DNA of 64,000 nt from Xylaria sp. FL1777 (Eukaryota > Ascomycota > Sordariomycetes > Xylariales > Xylariaceae): NCBI GenBank assembly GCA_022578965.1, contig MU400536.1, forward strand, positions 310,001 through 374,000. The letters are read 5' to 3'. How positions within the stretch are numbered: position 1 is the stretch's first letter; each line of letters opens with the position of its first letter. Below, piece after piece: positions 56,011 to 64,000 of this stretch. The notes under the pieces are model-generated. The model worked only from the letters and a program-made list of their open reading frames with translations, was not told the origin of the DNA and did not search any database. The translations under genes and the position numbers were made by a program.

Positions 56011-57574
56011 ATGGCCGACCAACCTGCCCAGTCTCCAGCTGCTGCTGGCGTGGAGGTCGCCGAGGCTAATGGTGCAGCTCCTGCTTCCACACTTCAGGAG
56101 AACAGCTATGACGTCGAAGTTCAACTCAGCGATCTTCAAAAAGATAGAGAGCACCCGCTGGGATCCGCTACTACATTTCAGGAGCTTGGATTGTTAGTTC
56201 TACATTGGCACAACGCTGCTTTGCGCCGTCGCCACTAACTTCCGTTTCTCAGGCCCCACGAAGTTCTTGAGGGGTTGAATGCTTTGAAATTCTTGAAGCC
56301 CTCCAAGGTTCAAGAGAAGGCCCTCCCCCTTATGCTCGCCGACCCTCCCCGGAACATGATCGCCCAGTCTCAGTCAGGAACCGGAAAGACAGCCGCTTTT
56401 GTTACTACCGTTCTCTCTCGCGTTGACTTCAGCCAGGCCGCCACGCCACAGGCCTTGCTCCTTGCACCAAGTCGTGAGCTGGCTCGACAGATTCAAGGAG
56501 TCATTACCACCATCGGCCAGTTCATCCCGAACCTAGGCGTTTCAGCCGCTATCCCCGGCTCTATTCCTCGCGGGGGATCAATTGATAAGGCTATTGTCGT
56601 TGGTACTCCGGGCACTGTCACGGACCTAATCCGACGACGCCAGTTTGATACTAGGGCTTTGAAGGTTCTCGTTATTGACGAAGCCGATAATATGCTCGAT
56701 CAGCAAGGTCTTGGTGACCAATGTTCGAGAGTTAAGGGGTCAGTCTTCAAAAACACTACGTGCATCTATCCGTATTGTACACTGACTTGTCATGACAGCA
56801 TGCTTCCAAAGACGATACAGATCCTCTTATTTTCTGCGACTTTTCCCGACAAGGTCTTAAAATATGCAACTTCTTTTGCTCCTAGTGCGAACATAATTAA
56901 GTTGAAGGTTCAAGAACTTACGGTGAAGGGTATCTCTCAGATGTACATGGATTGTCCCGGCGAGGCGGATAAGTACGAGATTCTTTGCAAGCTATATGGA
57001 CTGATGAACATTGGCTCCTCAATCATTTTCGTCAAGGTATGGGTAAACACTATGTTCAATGTTTGGCGCATGCTAACAGTCTCAGACTCGCGAGAGTGCG
57101 TCCCGGATTCAGCAAAGCATGGTTCGAGACGGCCACAAGGTGTCAGTCCTGCATGGAGCGTATGAAGGTAGTGAACGAGACGCCTTGTTGGACGAATTCC
57201 GAACTGGCAAGTCTAAGGTACTCATAACCACCAATGTCCTTGCCCGTGGCATCGATGTTTCTACAGTCTCTATGGTGATTAATTACGACATTCCAATGAA
57301 GGGTGCAGGAGACGCTACGCACGACACGGAGACGTATCTTCACCGAATTGGACGAACTGGTCGCTTTGGCCGTGTAGGCGTGAGCATTACCTTCATCTCA
57401 GACAAAAAAAGTTTCACAGCTTTGCATGCCATCGCGGAAGATCTTCAGATTGACTTGGTCGCCTTGAGCCCCGACGACTGGGACGAGACTGAGAAGCAGG
57501 TCCAGAGAGTCATCAAATCAAGCCGAGCCCAGGCCAACTTTGTCCCGAGTGCTGGCAGCGGAGGCCATGAATGA
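56011..57574 (+). CDS. DBP5: DEAD-box RNA helicase Dbp5 (mRNA export)
   Basis: Nuclear-pore ATPase that remodels mRNPs during mRNA export, 464 residues. Four exons: 56011-56192, 56253-56738, 56799-57036 and 57086-57574. The introns are 60 bases (phase 2, GTTAGT..CTCAG), 60 bases (phase 2, GTCAGT..GACAG) and 49 bases (phase 0). Motifs in order: [10 protein letters not shown] (about 98-107), PSRELA, GTPGTV, DEADNML (about 204), SATFPD, then the C-lobe [22 protein letters not shown] and [10 protein letters not shown]. The N-terminus ([14 protein letters not shown]) is a flexible acidic leader. The match to the Dbp5 core, including [20 protein letters not shown], distinguishes it from eIF4A and other DEAD-box proteins. 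Confidence 0.95.
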
Positions 57575-58595
57575 TAAGTCCATAAAATTTGAGGCGAAGG
57601 AAATTATCTCTGCCGTACTTACCAATCTATTTACACACTAGATTGAGGCACGCAAGGGTGGTATGAAAGAGGGACTAATGGAGACATTTTACTTTTGCAC
57701 TAGCGGGGAAAGACGAGGCCCTGCTGAACGGAATGAGATATGTCGTGATTCTAAAATGGGAGAATCGTGGTGTACTGTGTATGGGAGCTTATCAGATACC
57801 AAAATGGATGCGGAAAGCTACGAAGGAAAGGATGAATAAAAGAACAAAAATCCTAAACAAGAGAAAGATAGAGAAAAGAGGCGTCTGTGAACCGAATGTC
57901 TGAACATATGCCTTAGTGTGCCTCACTGGATGGTGTTTTGGACTCTCAAATAGCCTGGTGCTGTGCTTTTCTCAGAAGGCATGATACGATTTCCAAAGAA
58001 GTGTCGCTTATTTCTGTCTCTCAACCACGCCAAAATCTCTTCGGATCAGTATAGAGGTGGGATTGTGCAGAATTGCAAGGCCTATTCGACCCTCGCATCA
58101 GATGATTTGACGATGCTCAAGATAATTCCAAATAGGTAGTGCTAAGTAAAGATGACAGAGAGAGAAAACTGGCAAGGACCCTCGACGCAGGCACCTCGCC
58201 TCAGCGGAAGACCGTTATATGTATATCAGTGCGTGTGGATGTTGCCATTTCAGAACATGTACGTAAGATGTGGCCGTCCAGCGGCCCAGTGGCTGTGGTT
58301 CTTCAAGGGGTTTCAATAATGGTGGAGGCAGCAAATAACGTACATAGGGGATTCCCAGCTATGGTCGCACTCTGGGGGCGGAACTGGAGCATAGCCCTGG
58401 CCAGTCGGATTTGATCTGATGACGGGAGCATGGATCCGGATGTGCAGCACATCAGAGCCCCCACGGTTGGTCCCTAAAAGTGAGACCTTGCATAGGGGTA
58501 CCTAACTCTAAGCTCACTTCTTGCCTAGCCATGATCAGTATCTCGAAATCAGATGTGCTGCTCATACGCAAGGAAAGCCACTTGCCCGTAACGTC
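57575..58595. other. intergenic, nothing recognised
   Basis: Dbp5 3' flank and leader of the F-box-like gene. The small frame at 58139-58414 has no domain-like sequence. No repeats were found. Confidence 0.4.
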
Positions 58596-60140
58596 ATGTC
58601 TGTCGTTGGAGGCAGTTCATCCCGGTTGTCTCCGGAGCTTTGGCTCGAGATCTTACGCCATCTTGTCCTGTCTGGCGCGCCCACGACGATGGCAATCCAG
58701 TCGCGTAAGATAGAACTCCGGCCTCATGTACTCGAGTATCGCTGGACTCTGTGGGCTGCCTGTCAGGTATCTCGCCAAGTAGGCGCGTGCGCCAGGATTT
58801 ACCTCTATCAGTCAGTTCTCATTAATAGCTGTAAAGAGCTATTCTACGTCTTCCGGACCTTGCGTACAGTTCCCGAGCTGCGGGCCTTAGTGCGATCGTT
58901 CTCTTGGACCGGTACTTTGCCGCGATCGGACATAGAAGAGACCGAGTATGTTGACTCCGTCTTTGCGTCTCTGCCTCCTCCCGTTACGGAAGAAGACGCC
59001 TTGCTTCACCAGTTTTTAGATGCCGATAATCTTGCAGAATTCCGCGTCTGGAGGCTACTTGGAGTCGTACTTGCGATAATCCCCAAACTCACCACTCTAT
59101 TCTTGTCTCTAGGCGGGTTGGTGAGTGCGCCCGGATATGGGCTGGACATAACTCCTATGGTGTTGGGCCCAGGGGTTACAGCCGAAGCGATAGAGGCTGT
59201 ATTGCGTTCGGAACAGAGGTCATATGAGTTCTTAGCAATAAGAGCACTGTTGAAGCACCCCATTTTGACATCTATCGGGTATCCCCTTCTTCCTGAACTC
59301 CAGTTTCTCATCTTGGACCACGTTGGAACCCGGCTCCAAGAATTCAACAACAGTCGTGTTATAGGTGATCTAAGTGAGCTTTGTCCGCAGCTCCAGTATA
59401 TCCAAACCAAAGCCTCCGTAGGCTTTGGGGACCCGCCGGCACGCAGCACAAGCAGGAGAAAGCTACTTATAAGGGGGCAGCTATATACAATAGAGAGCCT
59501 CCCAGAATTGCAAGCTGCATATCCTAACTTGACGTCTCTTCGTATCGTGGTCTCCGGACGTGAACACGAGCATACTGGCATCTATCCATTTGTGGCACTC
59601 GCAAAGTTACAGCATCTTCAATATCTATCCATGACCACCCCACACGACATCGGGTGGACCTGCTCGGATCCGCACATCATGTTGTCGGATTATCTGCGCC
59701 GGATGGAATCTCTACAGCACCTTAGAGTTGACTTCATCTGGCTAGCAGCTAGGAACAACCCTAGCCGGCTTCTTCACGTTGCGTCCCTCCTGCCCCCGTC
59801 GATCCGGAGCCTTCACCTTCTCGACTATTGGGCCGTCTCAATGACGAGCACGCATCGGGAGAGACACCCAGTTTTCCCCGATAACATGTCCCCTGCCGAC
59901 TTCATGTACACAGTGCTAGAAAACCTGCTGCAGAGCTGTAGCTCGGCGGGTTTGACAAGCCTAACAGAGGTAAAGCTGAGCTCTAGAGAATATGCTCATG
60001 TCCGTAGGCGTTTGACTGGTGTCAGTCAATGGCTAAACCAATTGATATGGCGATTCTCGCGGGCTGGGATTCGCCTTACATTAACCGGACTCGAAGAAGC
60101 GAGAGAAGAGGAGGAGGGATGGTGGTTAAATCTTGATTAA
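58596..60140 (+). CDS. F-box/leucine-rich-like protein, unassigned
   Basis: A 514-residue uncharacterised protein in one exon. The start is the ATG at 58596, the first in a frame open from 58521. A possible N-terminal F-box (SRLSPELWLEILRHLVLSG) is followed by YRWTLWAACQVSRQVGACAR, where the F-box second helix would lie. The remainder contains leucine-rich stretches (ELRALVRSFSW, LLPELQFLILDHV, LPELQAAYPNLTSLRIVV, LQHLQYLSMTT, MESLQHLRVDFIWL, SIRSLHLLDY), as in F-box proteins that pair with SCF ubiquitin ligases. The end is acidic and Trp-rich (EEAREEEEGWWLNLD). Fungi hold many such proteins; the substrate is unknown. Confidence 0.75.
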   Translation: MSVVGGSSSRLSPELWLEILRHLVLSGAPTTMAIQSRKIELRPHVLEYRWTLWAACQVSRQVGACARIYLYQSVLINSCKELFYVFRTLRTVPELRALVRSFSWTGTLPRSDIEETEYVDSVFASLPPPVTEEDALLHQFLDADNLAEFRVWRLLGVVLAIIPKLTTLFLSLGGLVSAPGYGLDITPMVLGPGVTAEAIEAVLRSEQRSYEFLAIRALLKHPILTSIGYPLLPELQFLILDHVGTRLQEFNNSRVIGDLSELCPQLQYIQTKASVGFGDPPARSTSRRKLLIRGQLYTIESLPELQAAYPNLTSLRIVVSGREHEHTGIYPFVALAKLQHLQYLSMTTPHDIGWTCSDPHIMLSDYLRRMESLQHLRVDFIWLAARNNPSRLLHVASLLPPSIRSLHLLDYWAVSMTSTHRERHPVFPDNMSPADFMYTVLENLLQSCSSAGLTSLTEVKLSSREYAHVRRRLTGVSQWLNQLIWRFSRAGIRLTLTGLEEAREEEEGWWLNLD

Positions 60141-61345
60141 GGGGTATATTTTACTTAATTATTTCAACTTTTTTTTTCATAGGTCAAGATAAGCTAGTGT
60201 AGCTGTGTTATATCTCTGAGGTACTGGGTATTTTTGGCGCCGAACCAGAAGCAAGCGACACGCTTCTGCCAGGGGACAACTGTGACGTTTAAACCCCTCC
60301 TCTCTGCATGACGCAGTAGGTACCTATCTAGTGTGAGCACGCATACTAGGTACTTCTCCCCGGACCCCAGTACAGGATACCTGCAGACCTACCCCGCCAA
60401 AGGGAGGTTGATAGGCGCGCGCAAAAACCGACAAGACACAGCCTACCATTTGCCATATATATATGGGCCCCTGCAGTCATCTATAATTGACAGTTGCATA
60501 TCCGCCGCTTCATACCTCACCTCTCACATAGCAGACCGCCAACTAAGACCCGAAATAAACATTCAGGCCAATAAGCACGCGTACACAGCCTTAAGCGTCC
60601 TCTTTTGGGACACCTTGACGGCGTCGAGCCATTCAGCCATTCGTATACCTGCAAACGCTACCATGATGCCCATGTCGGATGCACTCTGGTGCTTGGCGAC
60701 GAGCCACCAGCACCAGAGCGTACCATAGTAGTCGTGTGTGCACGCGCCGTTGACCAATCTTTGACACATCTTGACCGTGTGATGGGGGCAGATACTGCGC
60801 TGCAGCCGAACTGTTTCCTGTAGGCGCTGGCGCTGGCCCTGAGTGAGGGTCGTGATGCAACCGCCAGTCTCCTAAATGCGATGCTCTGCCTCTGTCTGCG
60901 TTCACGTTTCGCGTTTCCTCTCCGTGTGTTTCCTTTGGTTCCTAGCCTCGTCTCTATTTTCTATTTTCCTCTTGTTTCCATTTTCTAAGCCTCTGTATTC
61001 TTACCTGGTAATTTAAGCATCTTTAATCGGGCTGTGCTGTATCGTGGTTGAGATGCTGGCCGTCTCTGTACAAGGGGTTTCAAACGTCATAGGTCAGTAA
61101 TGCGAGCTTTTCTTTGCAAGCCATATATCGGTGGACGCCTTAAGGATTGAGGCCTGAAACATATCATCTCCCTTCTTACACTCTGTGTCTTCCTTTGATG
61201 TCCTTCATGCCAACATCCGGTGCTCAGAGTCCTCTATACGACGAGGAAACAATGCGCCCCCACCGAGAAACAATTCTGATAGCAGCAGACTTAGTTGTTA
61301 GGGCTCTACTCATGCTAACCTCACTTGAAGATACCTCCATATAGG
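60141..61345. other. intergenic with TAGGTACCTA motifs
   Basis: Holds GTAGGTACCTATCTAGTGTG near 60317 and CTAGGTACTTCTCCC near 60347. C/T-rich sequence at 60900-61000 may belong to the leader of the CFEM gene. The 131-codon frame at 60333-60728 shows no domain features. No gene is supported. Confidence 0.45.
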
Positions 61346-64000
61346 ATGGCTCGCAAGCCTTCATTCCTTGAGCTTCTTATATGGACCTTCTCAATACCGA
61401 TAGCCTCGTGTTATTCTATCGGATTGGGCAACGATATTGCCTCGCTCGTTCCTACATGTGCCCAGCCCTGCTTGGTGTCATTCATAAGATCAAATTATCC
61501 GACAGTAGACTGTGGAGCCAACTTCACGTTACCATGTCTATGTCCGGCTCAGTCGCTCTCAGGCTTCACGATTGGGGAGGCTGCATTACAATGTCTATTG
61601 GGATATGTCCAGCTTGGCCTGTGTGATGAGCAAGATGCTAGTGGTGAGATACAGAGATTCGGTCAACGTTGAATATTAGCGCTTCCGCTAACATGCTCAG
61701 GTTCTATCCCGGCGGGTGACCTGAATATGTGCAAAGGGCAGAAGAGCGCCTTGCCGAATACTCATCCTACACTTACAGCAACCTTGGTCATACCGCCGTC
61801 AGGGGTTCCAATCCTGTTGCCGCCGACGTCTTCGCATACAACGCCATCAACGTCGTCGACCGTTAGAACAACACTAACAACTTCGAGAACGACCACTCAC
61901 ACACTGTCTTTCAGCACGATCACTCCAAGTTCTTCTTCAGTAATTACAACTATGGTGATGAGCTCGTTGCCTACTTCATCTCCAACATCAGCTCCGGCAT
62001 CAAGTCAGGGGTCGAGTTCGGCATCAAGTCCGGCACCGAGTTCGGTATTAGGTCCGGTATCGAGCACAACGGTGTCTCCGACTTCAAGCCCAACTTCCGA
62101 GCCGCCGTCCACGGTAGGACTTGCACCAGCTCAGATAGCCGGAATTTCTGTAGGTGTAGCTGGGGCTATAGCCATTGCAGGGGGCGCTATCTTCTTGGCA
62201 AGGTGTATGCGTCGTAGAAGATTCCCCGATTCCGAATCTCAACAGGCATTCTTTGAAAAAGACAACAACAGCACAGGTGGCCTCGATCCTCTGGGATCAA
62301 GGGGCTCTCGAATTTTCCATATATCGCCTCCTGTTCTTCGAACGTCTAGATATCGTCCAGATTTCATCCCTCGTGCCGCGCCTGCAGTACCACAGGCAGT
62401 CCAGCCAGAACCGCTAATTCAGCCTGCAAATATCGACCGAAATACTATTGGATTAGCCATTTCACGTCCTCGGAGCTTAGTACCGCCAAGGCCATCCCCA
62501 AAAATACCCGGATCTATAATATCATCACCCCCTCCGGTCGAAGTACCACTAGAAAGAAAACCGTCTAGATTGCTACCCCCGAGGCCAGCTCTAACCCTCA
62601 ACATTCCGTCGAAAGCGGTGCCTCCTAGTGCTCCATCTTCACAAGCACCCCCTACGACAGATAGGGCAAGTACCTTTACGAATCTCACTGGGTTTGCGGA
62701 TCTCGACTCGGAGGCTGCCGAGGGTGAACAGACCTGGCGCCCTCCCCCCACAGACCCCCAGTCAGCCACTACGTTGTATATTGCCGATAAATACGGCAAT
62801 TGGGTACTTAGTAATAGTCATCGTCAGTCTCAGATTGCACAAATCACGGAAGTAGCTGAGCTAGATACGCATACGCCCTTAACAAAGTCACCGATTGAAA
62901 AACAAGAAGAAGCAAATAAAATGGCTGCTGCCATCTCCGCTGCTGCAGCAATACCGGTAGCACCAAAGCCAGCCTTCTTGTTCAAAAATCCGACGAACCG
63001 GACATATTCCCAGTCTTCGAGCTCATATTCACAAGTTAGCGCAGCCCGGCAGGCAGGGAGGAGATACTCATTTAATCGGAATAGTGCATCAAGATCTCGG
63101 AAAAACAGTGGTGGGCCTGTGATTAACCGTTCGGATTCCAAGGCTTCAGTCACCACGATTCAAACTTCTTCGACAGGAGGAAATGAAGATGGACTTACTT
63201 ACGAAAATGACATCGCTCGGCTATCACAGTTGTCACCCGTTAAAGAGTCGCCAGATCCAGCAAGCAAACAACCTCGCGTTCCTTACCCGATTTCTTACCC
63301 GAAGATCCCTGGGCGCCTGGATGGAGCAACGATTAGATATGTGCCACCGCCCAAGAGACCAAACTTTACTGGTTCGCCGTCCGGACAACCAAGCCCAACA
63401 TTGGGGGTTGTATATCCTGTCCAAGATTCGCCTTCAGCATACCCACTCCCTCTAAACACTAGACGCAAGGAGAATCGATTTGCACCGATACAGAGGTCGG
63501 GGTCGGGGTTTACTCCAGAACCGCCTAACGTCGAGGTGTTCCCTCTTCCGAATTTCGCTCGTCCAAACGAAATGTCGAATTCAGGACCGTATTTGCGGTC
63601 TGACGTTGCACCTATCCAACAAGAAGGACCATACAGATACGCCGTTGAATCTCAGGAGCGAGATCCATTCAGAACACCACCACAACGATCTATTGCCACA
63701 TTTACGCCATCACCGCCCTCGACACGCTCCGCGGAGAAGAGACCATCAACTCCTCCGGAGCCTATTATGGATCGTGGGCGACCACGTGGAGCATCCGGCA
63801 CAAGTTTTGGAACGGTCAGCTCAACCGCGAGCTCTCTCCTTGCTAAACGCCTTGGCAGCGACAGAGCAGCAGCTCTCGTACTTGACCCAAACGGAAAGAA
63901 GGCACAGCAATGGACACGACAGGGTGGAGGTAATAACGGTGACTTCCTAAGTCCAGATGTCTTTTCAGTCTCATCGCCACAGGGGACGCTCCCCCAAACG
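61346..64000 (+). CDS. CFEM-domain transmembrane protein, 3' partial
   Basis: A fungal surface protein with a long cytoplasmic tail, running off the right edge. Exon 1 is 61346-61643; a 57-base phase-1 intron (GTGAGA..GCTCAG) leads to exon 2 from 61701, open to 64000 (about 865 residues so far). After a signal peptide (MARKPSFLELLIWTFSIPIASC) come eight cysteines in CFEM order: PTCAQPCLVSF, TVDC, PCLCPAQS, LQCLLG, GLC and NMC. A Ser/Thr/Pro-rich stalk (about 130-245) has degenerate repeats of TCAAGTCCGGCACCGAG type. A transmembrane helix (IAGISVGVAGAIAIAGGAIF) and CMRRRRFP follow. The tail is Pro/Ser-rich with basic patches (RRYSFNRN, PPKRPNFTGSPS). The CFEM class includes surface receptors and heme-binding proteins; this long-tailed kind may signal. 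Confidence 0.88.

Noticed and set aside
60333..60728. 131-codon plus-strand frame before the CFEM gene
   Set aside because: No domain or helix pattern, rare-looking residue mix, and competing frames in the same interval. Probably chance.

Overview
The window is nuclear DNA of a filamentous ascomycete (Pezizomycotina, most likely a sordariomycete). The genes are split by short introns (about 45-190 bases) with GT..AG ends and CTAAC/CTAAT branch sites. The proteins are fungal types: C1-THF synthase, ISWI, GAS/GEL glucanosyltransferase, Bzz1, Dbp5, a CFEM surface protein, a Y_phosphatase3 phosphatase and a fungal TauD dioxygenase. I saw no tRNA, rRNA, CRISPR array or intact transposon. The exon maps are my own reading, checked for phase at every junction.

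Layout. 0-8 kb: the 3' part of C1-tetrahydrofolate synthase (+), a HAPSTR1/DUF4588-type protein (-), a doubtful small zinc-motif ORF (-) and an APH-like kinase (+). 8.8-12.4 kb: ISWI remodeller (+). 13.3-17.1 kb: HemB (-) and an MFS monocarboxylate-type transporter (-). 18.5-24 kb: a small His-rich protein (-), a tyrosine phosphatase (-) and a YtcJ-like amidohydrolase (+). 25.9-32.6 kb: a compact housekeeping block with a mitochondrial PPR protein (+), mitoribosomal bS18m (-), the U3 snoRNP protein IMP3 (+) and a BTB-like protein (-). 33.6-36.8 kb: an ERCC6L2-like SNF2 ATPase (+). 38.8-46.2 kb: a secreted surface protein (+), a TauD-type dioxygenase (+) and a GPI-anchored GAS/GEL enzyme (-). 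49.2-54.7 kb: a SET-domain protein with a signal peptide (-), a small membrane-protein candidate (-) and Bzz1 (-). 56-64 kb: Dbp5 (+), an F-box/LRR-like protein (+) and a CFEM membrane protein (+) that runs off the right edge.

The genes do not form a single pathway or a biosynthetic cluster. Several are housekeeping genes (one-carbon metabolism, heme, chromatin, mitoribosome, ribosome biogenesis, mRNA export, cell wall, endocytosis). I did not find a clearly new biological system. The observations most worth a second look are: the IMP3 intron 1 that keeps frame only if one base is ignored, with a 9-base alternative acceptor later in the same gene; a perfect 18-base palindrome centred on CACGTG upstream of the ERCC6L2-like gene; an intergenic motif TAGGTACCTA/GGTAGGTA repeated across the window; the His-rich small protein with a basic, apparently conserved tail; the signal-peptide SET protein; and an unexplained 80-codon open stretch at 24.4-24.7 kb.
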